Source: Nocardia sp. NBC_01329 (GTDB taxonomy: Bacteria; Actinomycetota; Actinomycetes; Mycobacteriales; Mycobacteriaceae). From it: 64,000 nucleotides of DNA. Numbering within the stretch: the stretch's first letter is position 1; each line of letters starts with the position of its first letter. Shown piece after piece: positions 34,363 through 42,407 of the stretch. Made by a program: the position numbers and the translations under genes. The stretch covers positions 186,001 through 250,000 of the forward strand of contig NZ_CP108381.1 of NCBI RefSeq assembly GCF_035956715.1. The letters are read 5' to 3'. Under the pieces are notes generated by a model. That model saw nothing but the letters and a program-made list of their open reading frames with translations, was not told the origin of the DNA and did no database searches.

Positions 34363-35538
34363 GTGAAAGCAACGATGACCACCGCCGGGCCAGGATCCGC
34401 CCACCCCGCGCTGGAACCCTTCGGCCTCGGCTCGCTACCGCTGCGCAATCGGTTCGCCGTCGCGCCCATGACCCGTGTTTCGGCAACGCCCGAAGGCGTG
34501 CCGACCGCACAGATGTCCGAGTACTACCGCGAATACGCCGCAGGTGGATTCGGCTTGATCGTGACCGAGGGCGTCTACACCGACGCCACGCACAGTCAGG
34601 GCTACTTCGGTCAGCCGGGCATGGTCACCGCCGCGCAGATCGCCGGGTGGCGAGCGGTGACCGACTCCGCGCACGAGGCGGGGGCTGCCATTGTGGCGCA
34701 GTTGATGCACGCGGGGGCGATCTCGCAAGGCAATACGCTCGGGTTCGAGACCATCGGGCCGTCTGCGGTAGTGCCGCGCGGGCAGATGATGGCCGACTAC
34801 GGCGGTGCGGGTGGGCCGTGGAGCGCGCCGCGGGAGATGACCGTGCGCGATATCGACCAGGTCGTCACCGGCTTCGCGGTGGCCGCCGCGAACGCCCGGG
34901 ACGCGGGCTTCGACGGTGTCGAGATCCACGGGGCCAACGGCTACCTGCTCGACCAGTTCCTCACCGACTACACCAATCTACGCACCGACGAGTACGGAGG
35001 TCCGGTGCGGAATCGGGTTCGCCTGATCGCGCAGGTGCTGGCGGCGGTGCGGGATGCGGTGGGGGATTTCCCGGTCGGGGTGCGGCTGTCGCAGACCAAG
35101 GTCAACGACTTCACCTATCGCTGGCCGGGGGGCGAGACCGACGCACGGGTCGTCTTCGAGGCACTGAGCGAGGCGAGTTATCTGCACATCGCCAGCGAGG
35201 GACGGAATTTCATCGAGACTGCGCGCTTCCCGAGCGGGGCGACGATTACCGGGCTGGCTCGTGAGGTGTCCGGCCGCCCGGTCATCGCCAATGGCGGCAT
35301 GCACGATCTAGTTCAGGCCGCCGACGTACTGACCGGCGGGCATGCCGACGTGCTCTCGCTGGGGCGTGGTGCCTTGGCGAATCCGGATCTGCCGCAGCGT
35401 GTGTCGTCCGGCGAGGAACTCGACGCCTTCGACTTCGAGATGCTGCATCCGCTGGCCACGCTGGATTGCGCCGCCGCGTGGCGGGCAGAGCGGGAGACAG
35501 CGACCAGCAGGATCCCGGCTTCAGCCGAGGCATCGTAA
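34363..35538 (+). CDS. NADH:flavin oxidoreductase (old yellow enzyme family)
   Basis: 391 residues from GTG 34363; ATG 34375 is an alternative. TIM-barrel FMN enzyme: LPLRNRFAVAPMTRVSA, QLMHAGAISQ, the DGVEIHGANGYLLDQFL motif with the His/Asn pair, RTDEYGGPVRNRVRL, and the FMN phosphate site near VIANGGMHD and LSLGRGALANPDLP. Reduces activated C=C bonds with NAD(P)H. Natural substrate unknown. Likely controlled by the XRE gene immediately upstream. Confidence 0.9.
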   Translation: MKATMTTAGPGSAHPALEPFGLGSLPLRNRFAVAPMTRVSATPEGVPTAQMSEYYREYAAGGFGLIVTEGVYTDATHSQGYFGQPGMVTAAQIAGWRAVTDSAHEAGAAIVAQLMHAGAISQGNTLGFETIGPSAVVPRGQMMADYGGAGGPWSAPREMTVRDIDQVVTGFAVAAANARDAGFDGVEIHGANGYLLDQFLTDYTNLRTDEYGGPVRNRVRLIAQVLAAVRDAVGDFPVGVRLSQTKVNDFTYRWPGGETDARVVFEALSEASYLHIASEGRNFIETARFPSGATITGLAREVSGRPVIANGGMHDLVQAADVLTGGHADVLSLGRGALANPDLPQRVSSGEELDAFDFEMLHPLATLDCAAAWRAERETATSRIPASAEAS

Positions 35539-35806
35539 GCGCCGTACCAGCGGGCGGCCCGCGACGATCATGCCGCCGTCGGAGTAGCTGAGCTGTTCGC
35601 CCGGTTCGAACAGGATGCCGCAGTTGCTCGCGCGGCGGTGCTGGAGACCTGGTGCCGGGTGCTGCCCGGCGGCGAAGGGTACGGGGCCCGATAGGGCGGT
35701 GATCGTCGCGGTGGGAGCCTCTCACCCGGCGGTTTTCCGCTCGACCCGAACAGCGCGGTCACCAGCGCCGATTGTCTTTCGGATCGGCCGCCGGGCGGGT
35801 GCGGGA
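35521..35806 (-). pseudogene. Possible gene remnant, broken frames
   Basis: On the minus strand an open frame with strongly G/C-ended codons runs from 35721 to a stop at 35521-35523 (residues include CGILFEPGEQLSYSDGGM and AGRPLVRRL), but it has no start codon and follows a stop at 35722-35724. A neighbouring frame further upstream also looks coding ([18 protein letters not shown]). It overlaps the 3' end of the OYE gene by 18 bp. It may be the decayed end of a gene lost when the region was rearranged. I do not recognise the family. Confidence 0.3.
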
Positions 35807-35817
35807 GGCTGGGAAAT

Positions 35818-35988
35818 ATGAACCGATCGGCCGGTACCACTTCGCCGTATTTGCGCCAGCACGCGGATAATCCCGTCGACTGGCGCGAATGGGGTGCGGA
35901 GGCGCTTACGGAGGCAGCCGCTCGGGATGTGCCGATCCTGCTCTCGATCGGATACGCATCCTGCCACTGGTGTCATGTGATGGTTTAA
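35818..35988 (+). pseudogene. Truncated 5' copy of the DUF255/thioredoxin-domain gene
   Basis: ATG 35818 opens a 56-codon frame starting [17 protein letters not shown] and reaching the CHWCHVM thioredoxin-like motif, then one codon and TAA (35986-35988). It matches the first 55 residues of the intact gene at 47092. By hand alignment 166 nt of DNA contain about 34 differences, mostly synonymous, so it is a diverged orthologue and not a recent copy. Similarity stops abruptly after CATGTGATGG (35974-35983). Beyond it lies the AbiE/restriction island. It is best explained as the native 5' end displaced by island insertion. Confidence 0.88.
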
Positions 35989-36061
35989 GGTTGCAAGTTG
36001 CATTTATGCAGGTAAGTCACAGTTTTGTATGGCTCGGTCCCCGAGTCGGTTGTAGATCGTT

Positions 36062-36110
36062 TGTATCAATTCGTACCCACGGAACCATGCTGTGGGTACG
36101 ATTTGATACA
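36062..36110. promoter_or_regulatory. AbiE operator and leaderless promoter
   Basis: Arms 36062-36080 and 36092-36110 are a 19-bp inverted repeat with one mismatch (TGTATCAA(T/A)TCGTACCCAC), spacer 11 nt. The right arm contains TACGAT (36097-36102), seven bases before ATG 36110, and ends on the A of that start codon. AbiEi antitoxins of this family bind inverted repeats in their own promoter, so this is the likely autoregulatory site. Confidence 0.75.
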
Positions 36111-36724
36111 TGAGTTCTACTGGGGATTCGAGGCTGCCGACCAGGCTGGGTGGGCTGCCCCCGACCTTTACCTCGGCGCAGGCGCGTCAGACCGCGCTTT
36201 CTTCCAGGGACCTATCGCTCTTACTGGACCGCGGGGAAGTGGACGAGCTATCACGTGGTGTCTATCGCCGTACCGATGCCCCGAAGTCCGCGCACATTGA
36301 CCTTCTCGCAGTGTGCACACGAGCACCACATGCGGTTGTCTGCGGTGAGTCTGCTCTCGCGCTGCACGAGTTGATCGACGATATTCCCTGGTCAGTGCAT
36401 ATCGCTGTGGCACGAGGCGCCCGGCGCCCTTCGATCTCGTTTCCTCCCGTTGTTGTCTCCCAGTATTCGGCAAAGACCTTTGCGCTCAATGTTGAGCGTT
36501 ACGAGGTGGCTCCGGGCGAAACCGTCCCGGTGTATGACGCCGCACGCTCTGTGGTCGACGCCATGCGTCATCGTCACCGCATCGGTGAAACTCTCGCGTT
36601 GGCCGCACTCGGCCGCTACTTACGTCGTGCCGGCTCCGCAGGTGTGGCCGAGTTGCAGGGCATCGCCGGCGAACTCAATGCGATGTCGATCATTCGTCCC
36701 GCTGTTGAGGCGGTGATCGCCTGA
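36110..36724 (+). CDS. abiEi: AbiEi-type antitoxin and autorepressor
   Basis: A 204-residue protein. The N-terminal winged-helix region (FTSAQARQTALSSRDLSLLL, RGEVDELSRGVYRR) and the C-terminal AbiEi domain (VVCGESALALHELIDDIPW, ISFPPVVVSQYSAKTF, DAARSVVDAMRHRHRIG) identify a type IV toxin-antitoxin antitoxin. It counters AbiEii and represses the operon. Stop and next start overlap (TGATG at 36722), giving tight coupling. ATG 36110 has no ribosome site, consistent with a leaderless message. Confidence 0.87.
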   Translation: MSSTGDSRLPTRLGGLPPTFTSAQARQTALSSRDLSLLLDRGEVDELSRGVYRRTDAPKSAHIDLLAVCTRAPHAVVCGESALALHELIDDIPWSVHIAVARGARRPSISFPPVVVSQYSAKTFALNVERYEVAPGETVPVYDAARSVVDAMRHRHRIGETLALAALGRYLRRAGSAGVAELQGIAGELNAMSIIRPAVEAVIA

Positions 36725-37632
36725 TGCCCAATCCGGCACGTGACAGCACAGCAGGCCGTATCTACAACGACCTGCGCAATCTGGCTCGCCGTGGTGCGCG
36801 GTCGGCGGACGAGCTCATGGTGGAGTATGTGCTCGAACGCTTCCTGTTCCGGCTTGCGCTGTCACCGATGGGCGGCCCGTTCTTCGTTCTCAAGGGTGGT
36901 CTACTACTGGCTCAGTTCGGTGCTCGCCGGATGACCCGCGACATCGACATCCTCGGGCGGTTCTTCGGCGGTGATGAGGATGAGATTGTCCGGCGGATCT
37001 CGATGATCGCGGCGACCGAGGTAGATGACGGGGTCGTTTTCGATCCCAGCACACTGAAGACTGTCCCGATCCGGGAGGGCGACGAGTACCACGGGTTACG
37101 TCTGACGATGGCCGCATCCATTTCCCGGGCCCGCCTCAAGCTCCAGCTCGACGTCAGTTTCGGAGATCCGGTCACTCCGGAGCCGATGCTGATCGAGTAT
37201 CCGCAACAGCTCGATGGCACCAGTTTTCAGCTTTTCGGATATCCGCTCGCCACGGTTATCGCCGGGAAGCTGTCGACCGCGGTGGCACTGGGCGACCTGA
37301 ACACCCGCGATCGCGACTACGCAGACCTGCATCGCTTGATCTCCTCCAATGACCTCCTCGGCAACGAACTGGCGAACGCGCTGGAGGCTACCGCTACCCA
37401 TCGAGGAATCACCTTGAGATCACTCAGTAGCTCGGTAACCCAGCTCCCTGAGCTCCGTCAGCGCTCGTACGTGGCTTGGCGCCGCCGTCAGGGCCCGGCA
37501 GGGGCGGGCTACCCTGATCTGTTCCTCCACGTTTTCGAACTGGTCGCCGAGTTTGCGGACCCGCTTATCGAAGGCAGAGTGATCGGCGGAACATGGGTGG
37601 CCGGAGCTCGGCGATGGGAGCCCGGTGCATAG
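36724..37632 (+). CDS. abiEii: AbiEii-type nucleotidyltransferase toxin
   Basis: 302 residues. A DNA-polymerase-beta-like nucleotidyltransferase of the AbiEii/MenT group: FVLKGGLLLAQF (KGG, residues 57-59), the metal site MTRDIDIL (Asp73, Asp75), and the later GYPLATVIAGKLSTAVA with RDRDYADLHRLI. Such toxins halt growth, in MenT cases by adding nucleotides to tRNA acceptor ends; the AbiE system aborts phage infection. Coupled to AbiEi. Convergent with hsdR. Confidence 0.9.
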   Translation: MPNPARDSTAGRIYNDLRNLARRGARSADELMVEYVLERFLFRLALSPMGGPFFVLKGGLLLAQFGARRMTRDIDILGRFFGGDEDEIVRRISMIAATEVDDGVVFDPSTLKTVPIREGDEYHGLRLTMAASISRARLKLQLDVSFGDPVTPEPMLIEYPQQLDGTSFQLFGYPLATVIAGKLSTAVALGDLNTRDRDYADLHRLISSNDLLGNELANALEATATHRGITLRSLSSSVTQLPELRQRSYVAWRRRQGPAGAGYPDLFLHVFELVAEFADPLIEGRVIGGTWVAGARRWEPGA

Positions 37633-37666
37633 CGCATGATCGGATTGGTTCCAATCGCCAGTTCCG

Positions 37667-37701
37667 GCCCTACGAGTGTAGTTACGGCGTGATCGTAGGG
37701 C
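37667..37701. terminator. Hairpin between abiEii and hsdR
   Basis: GCCCTACGA (37667-37675) pairs with TCGTAGGGC (37693-37701), loop 17 nt, in the gap between two convergent operons. Confidence 0.5.
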
Positions 37702-37770
37702 TGTCACGTCGATAGTTGCCACTGCGTCACGTCCAGGGTTGTAGCCGGTCCGTGCTGAGCATGGAACCAG

Positions 37771-40700
37771 TCAAGCTGTCTGCGTATCGACGGGAATGGC
37801 TGTGGTACGCAGGTGGGTGAGCACTTCCTGCATCGCGTCGAGATCTTTGTCGGAGAACAACTCCTCGGGGCCGCGTGGAGCCATGCTGCTGAACGGGGGA
37901 TCGTAGAGCGCGCCGACATCGACGACACCGCTCTTGGTGATCACTTTGATCAACAGTTTGACGAAGTCGAGCTGATTCGCCGAGAGTGTGCGACCAGCCT
38001 GGAACTTGTCGAACGCGGCGATGGCGGCTTCTTCATCGAGGCCCGCGATCGCGCGTACGAATAGGCCCAGCTGCCCGTCGTACTCGGACTTCGCCTGCTC
38101 CAGGTCCTCGGCCGTGCCGAAGCCCTCGGCGAGGAATACTTGCTCCAGAAAGGCGACGTCCATCGTGGTGATCTGCCGGTTACGCCGCAGCTTCTGCACC
38201 GCGATCTGGTCGGCGTGTTCAGTGAGGTAAGCGCGGACTTTCGCCTCGAATCGTGACTTGCCACGAATGCCGCTGAGCGCGGTGAGTTCCTGGATGTGCA
38301 GTTGACCGAGCTCGTCGGTGAAGTCGGTGTAGACCGGGCTGCGCCGTGTTGGCTTGATATTGGTGATCAGGGCACGCAGGCGTCGGCGCACGATCTCGAG
38401 CATGGGCAGGGTGACATCATCCCACCATGCATCGGAGCAGACGTCCTCGAGGAAGTCATGATGCTTCGAGACTGCCGGGATGTTCTGCAACGCCGGGCTG
38501 AGCAATTCTGTGGCGATATCGCGCACCTGCTCCTGCAGCGCAGCGAAGCTTGGCTCTCCATTGAGACACGCGTACTCCAGCCGCAGCATGAGGTAGTCGA
38601 AGCGTCTGGCCTGAGGGCTGTTGCCATCCTCCACGAATTCGGTCGGCAGCCCGGCTATCTCATCGAGTTCCCTGCGCCTCTGCGGTGTGATCCGCCGCCA
38701 GGTGGCGGGATCGACAAAGGCTTCGACCTGCCGCAACTTGTGGCGTACTTCGATGCTGTCGGGATTCATTCCGGCCACCTGCTGGTGCAGTGCCTGCGCG
38801 AACTGCCAACGCACATCACCGGTGCTTTCCGGTTCACCTGTCGGGATCTCGGCCGGTGTATCGCCGGGATTCTCCAGCTGATCCAGCTCCAACAACAGGT
38901 CAGCACGTTGCCGGAACAGCTTCTCGCGCAAAGAGAGCGTCGACCGGCCGGCTGTGGTGGGAAGGTTCTGGTTGAAGTACTCGATATTCTGGCCCAGGTC
39001 GAACACGACGAATCCGGTCTTGTGCTGTCCGGGGCCGAAAAGTTTCTCGCACAGTCGGGTCCCGCGTCCGAGCATCTGCCAGAACTTGGTCTTCGAGCGC
39101 ACTCGCTTGGCGAACACCAGGTTCACTACGGCGGGTACATCCAACCCGGTGTCGAGCATATCGACCGAAATAGCGAGATAGGGCGAGCTGCCGGGCTTCT
39201 CGAACGTATCGATGAGGCTTTGCGCGTTGTCGGCCTTGCTCGTGATGATGGTCGCGAAGTCGCCCCGGTAATGCGGGTACAGGCTGTCGAAGCGTTCGGC
39301 GATGAGCTTGGCATGTTTGGTATTACGGGCGAACACGATGGTCTTTCCGATGTGATCGCCGGTATCGACCTTCAACCCGAATTCCATCACTGTTTCCAGC
39401 ATCTTGTCGACGGTGTCGGCGTTGAACAGGAATTTATTAAGGTCGTCGGGCTCGATGACGTCGGGAATATCGCCGTCGTCGGGGGCCCAGTCCGTGGATT
39501 CCCACTGGTCTTGCTCGTCAGGTGGGAGTTCGTCGTACTTGATGCCGAGGCGCGGGAACTTCAAGGGCACGTCGACGACGGTGGGCGGCACCAGGTTCTT
39601 GTCGGACACCGCCTCATCGAGGTCGTAGTGGTCGGTCGGCATCCCGTCTTCGAGGTGGAAAAGCTGGTATGTGTTGTGGTCTATATCGTCGCGCGGGGTG
39701 GCGGTCAATCCGACCAGCAGCGAATCGAAGTAGGTGAACAATGTTCCGTACTTCTGATACACCGACCGGTGTGCCTCGTCGATGATGACCAGATCGAAAT
39801 GACCAGGCCCAAAACGCTTCACGCCGCCGGAGTCGGTTTCGTCGGCCAGCGCCATCATCGACTGATAGGTGCAGACGTACACCCGGCCGGTGGCTTTCTT
39901 GTCGGCCAGCAGGTTTACCGTGGTGAGCCCCGGAACGTGGGTCTTGAACGCCTTTGCCGCCTGATTCACCAGTACCTGCCGGTCGGCCAGGAACAGTACC
40001 CGCTTCACCCAGCCTGACCGGGCCAGCAGATCGACCAGGGCGATGGCGGTGCGAGTCTTGCCCGTGCCCGTCGCCATCACCAGCAGGGCCTGGCGTCGAT
40101 TATCGGACTCGAAGCTGTCCGCGATACGGCGGATTGCGCGAGTCTGGTAATGCCGGTCGACGATCTGCTCATTGATGGTTTCAGTGGCCAGCTTCTTGCG
40201 GCCGGCGCGCCGCTGAATCAGCAGCCGTAGCTCGTCTTTCGTGTAGAAACCCTGAACCCGGCGCGGCGGATAGAGCCGGTCGTCCCAGATCCAGGTCTCG
40301 AAACCGTTGGTGTAGAGGATGACCGGACGCTGGCCGGTCTGCTGCTCCAGCGCGTCGGCGTACTGGCGGGCCTGCTCCTTGCCGGCGACATCCGGGTCCT
40401 TCGACGCGCGCTTGGCCTCGATCAGCCCCAACGGCTTGCCGTTGTCGTCCCACAGCACATAATCGACACGTCCTTTGCCGCTCGGCGTCGGCAGCCCGGT
40501 TACCGGATACTCCCGATCCTCCAGACTGTCGAGCTGCCACCCGGCTTCGGCCAGCAGGCGGTCGATGTACAGCTTCCGAGTGATGTTCTCGGTGTAGTCG
40601 TGTGTGTCGGGTACGGTCCGGTTGGCCTGCTTGGCCGCCTGGATCTGCGCCCGCAACTCGGCCAGCTCTGCCTCGAGATCGGCGTTTGCTGCTCGCTGGG

Positions 40701-41220
40701 CGGCGAGATCTTTGCGCTGCCGCTCGAATTCGGCCAGCATCACCTGAATCTCGCCCTGCTTCTTACGCCCCACCTCCGAGGGAACCGGCCGGGGCACCAG
40801 GTTCGGGTCGAAAGCCAATGCCGCAGGTGGGAGATTCGCGGGGTTGCGGGCATAGCGCCGGGCCACCCAGTACATCACTTGGAACAGCTCACCCAGAGTC
40901 TCCATCGAGGACTTCTCGGCGATGGGCTTCTTCCCGTGCACCCCGTCATTGCCGGTTTTGCGGATCAGCTCCATCTTCGCCCGCATATCGAGACCGATCA
41001 GCGCCACCATGGACGGATCATTGATCTTGGCGTTCAAGTCGTTGTAGTACGGCTTCTTCAGCGTGGAATCCGCGTCGTACAACCACTCGACGGTCAACTC
41101 CAGCGTTCTACGGGCACAGATGCACGTAACCCGTGGATCGGCCACCCCGGCCCGCTCGGCCCGCGCCGCTTCCTCGAACAGATTCGGCCACTCTGCCCGC
41201 AGGAACGCGAAGTTGCTCAC
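37771..41220 (-). CDS. hsdR: Type I restriction enzyme, R subunit
   Basis: 1149 residues. Order: N-terminal DUF4145-like helical domain (about 20-120), coiled region (about 160-205), nuclease domain with the D...EAK core (GRVDYVLWDDNGKPLGLIEA, about 255-270), SF2 helicase with Walker A MATGTGKTRTA (about 385), DEAH box IIDEAHRSVYQK and LTATPRD, helicase C domain (DMLDTGLDVPAVVNL, LGRGTRLCEKLFG), and an EcoEI-type C-terminal domain. It translocates DNA and cleaves at a distance from unmethylated sites. The ATG overlaps the hsdS stop by four bases. All key motifs look intact. Confidence 0.95.
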   Translation of the reverse strand: MSNFAFLRAEWPNLFEEAARAERAGVADPRVTCICARRTLELTVEWLYDADSTLKKPYYNDLNAKINDPSMVALIGLDMRAKMELIRKTGNDGVHGKKPIAEKSSMETLGELFQVMYWVARRYARNPANLPPAALAFDPNLVPRPVPSEVGRKKQGEIQVMLAEFERQRKDLAAQRAANADLEAELAELRAQIQAAKQANRTVPDTHDYTENITRKLYIDRLLAEAGWQLDSLEDREYPVTGLPTPSGKGRVDYVLWDDNGKPLGLIEAKRASKDPDVAGKEQARQYADALEQQTGQRPVILYTNGFETWIWDDRLYPPRRVQGFYTKDELRLLIQRRAGRKKLATETINEQIVDRHYQTRAIRRIADSFESDNRRQALLVMATGTGKTRTAIALVDLLARSGWVKRVLFLADRQVLVNQAAKAFKTHVPGLTTVNLLADKKATGRVYVCTYQSMMALADETDSGGVKRFGPGHFDLVIIDEAHRSVYQKYGTLFTYFDSLLVGLTATPRDDIDHNTYQLFHLEDGMPTDHYDLDEAVSDKNLVPPTVVDVPLKFPRLGIKYDELPPDEQDQWESTDWAPDDGDIPDVIEPDDLNKFLFNADTVDKMLETVMEFGLKVDTGDHIGKTIVFARNTKHAKLIAERFDSLYPHYRGDFATIITSKADNAQSLIDTFEKPGSSPYLAISVDMLDTGLDVPAVVNLVFAKRVRSKTKFWQMLGRGTRLCEKLFGPGQHKTGFVVFDLGQNIEYFNQNLPTTAGRSTLSLREKLFRQRADLLLELDQLENPGDTPAEIPTGEPESTGDVRWQFAQALHQQVAGMNPDSIEVRHKLRQVEAFVDPATWRRITPQRRRELDEIAGLPTEFVEDGNSPQARRFDYLMLRLEYACLNGEPSFAALQEQVRDIATELLSPALQNIPAVSKHHDFLEDVCSDAWWDDVTLPMLEIVRRRLRALITNIKPTRRSPVYTDFTDELGQLHIQELTALSGIRGKSRFEAKVRAYLTEHADQIAVQKLRRNRQITTMDVAFLEQVFLAEGFGTAEDLEQAKSEYDGQLGLFVRAIAGLDEEAAIAAFDKFQAGRTLSANQLDFVKLLIKVITKSGVVDVGALYDPPFSSMAPRGPEELFSDKDLDAMQEVLTHLRTTAIPVDTQTA

Positions 41221-42407
41221 GACAATCCCTCCCCCTCAAGGTGTTCGAGGTCAGTCTGCCAGAGTTCGCCGCGGAAGGCACGGGATCGGAGAGAGGCGAA
41301 GAAGGCGTCCAGGTGGGCGAGGTGTGAAAGGTGTGTGCGCTTCTCCGCGGCCACAGCTTCTATTTGTTGGATGAACCGTTCCTGAAGATCCGCGGACGGA
41401 ACCGCGACCGGGAAATTGCGAAGTTGTGTTGCGTTGATCGACGCAATGCCGGTGGTTTGTTTGGCTGATCGGAGGAAGTACTGCTTGCCGCGATTAGATG
41501 CGATCAGCCAATTTAGATACGTTGACTTTATGGGTGAATAGCTGTTGATTCGTACTCTGAATATGTGATTCTGATGTATGCATTGTTCAATTTCGTTCTG
41601 CCACACGGTTCCTCGACCTAGCTTGTCTGGGTCACCGCCCTCGGTCAACACTAGATCTCCGTGTCTAAGTCGGTATCTATCCAGCTCGGAATGTGTAACA
41701 TCAATGCTTTTCACGGTGGTGAGGTCGAGATATTTGTCCTGCACGTTGAGGACAGCAAGATATGGGACTCTTCTTGTCGCGATATTGCTCGATATTTTTC
41801 GTCCTTTGGTGATGCCTGAAGTTACCTCCGCCAGTTCGCCGAGAGATACCACCGGATATTTGTCCGGGTCTCCGAACATTGTAGTAAAGAGGGATTGGGC
41901 GAGGTCGTCGAGGAGGGTGATAGCCCGCCGTCGCTTCGCTCGCAATTCATCCGCCCGATCCAGCACGTCCGCAATCCGGAGTTGCTCGGATAATGGGAGC
42001 ACATGGATCGGTAACTCTCCGATATCTTTGCGGTTCACCTGCTTGAAGGTTGCACCTTTTCCTTTTTCTGAGAGTTTCTTTGAAAAGTGGCCGATCCAAT
42101 GCCACAGAAATCTAGGGGAGAGCTGATCGGTCGGGCGAATCGAAGCAACTCCCCGGCCTAAGGCGTACTTTTTGTCGGCAATTCTCTTGTCGCCGATCGA
42201 CGCCCGGATCCCAAGGATTATATCGCCTGGAATAGACTGTTTGGATGGGCTTGTTGTATACTTTTTCGGCTGGATCCCATTTTTGCTGAAATCGCCCGCT
42301 CCAGCGATTAGCGGTAGACCGTGAAAATTTGAGTTATACGACTCTCCGGGGGGTGCCTGGCCCATAATGATTTCTGCGACTTCGTCTAGCCTTGCAGGTA
42401 TTTTCAC
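41217..42407 (-). CDS. hsdS: Type I restriction enzyme, S (specificity) subunit
   Basis: 396 residues from GTG 42407, which overlaps the hsdM stop (GTGA). Two target-recognition domains (about 1-130, with LDEVAEIIMGQAPPGESYN; about 190-320, with LGELAEVTSGITKGRK) are each followed by a conserved helix (PLSEQLRIADVLDRADELRA; SADLQERFIQQIEAVAAEKR). These set the two halves of a bipartite recognition site. Base composition is clearly more A/T-rich than neighbours, particularly 41390-41830 and 42030-42390, as is usual for recently exchanged recognition domains. Confidence 0.93.
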   Translation of the reverse strand: MKIPARLDEVAEIIMGQAPPGESYNSNFHGLPLIAGAGDFSKNGIQPKKYTTSPSKQSIPGDIILGIRASIGDKRIADKKYALGRGVASIRPTDQLSPRFLWHWIGHFSKKLSEKGKGATFKQVNRKDIGELPIHVLPLSEQLRIADVLDRADELRAKRRRAITLLDDLAQSLFTTMFGDPDKYPVVSLGELAEVTSGITKGRKISSNIATRRVPYLAVLNVQDKYLDLTTVKSIDVTHSELDRYRLRHGDLVLTEGGDPDKLGRGTVWQNEIEQCIHQNHIFRVRINSYSPIKSTYLNWLIASNRGKQYFLRSAKQTTGIASINATQLRNFPVAVPSADLQERFIQQIEAVAAEKRTHLSHLAHLDAFFASLRSRAFRGELWQTDLEHLEGEGLS

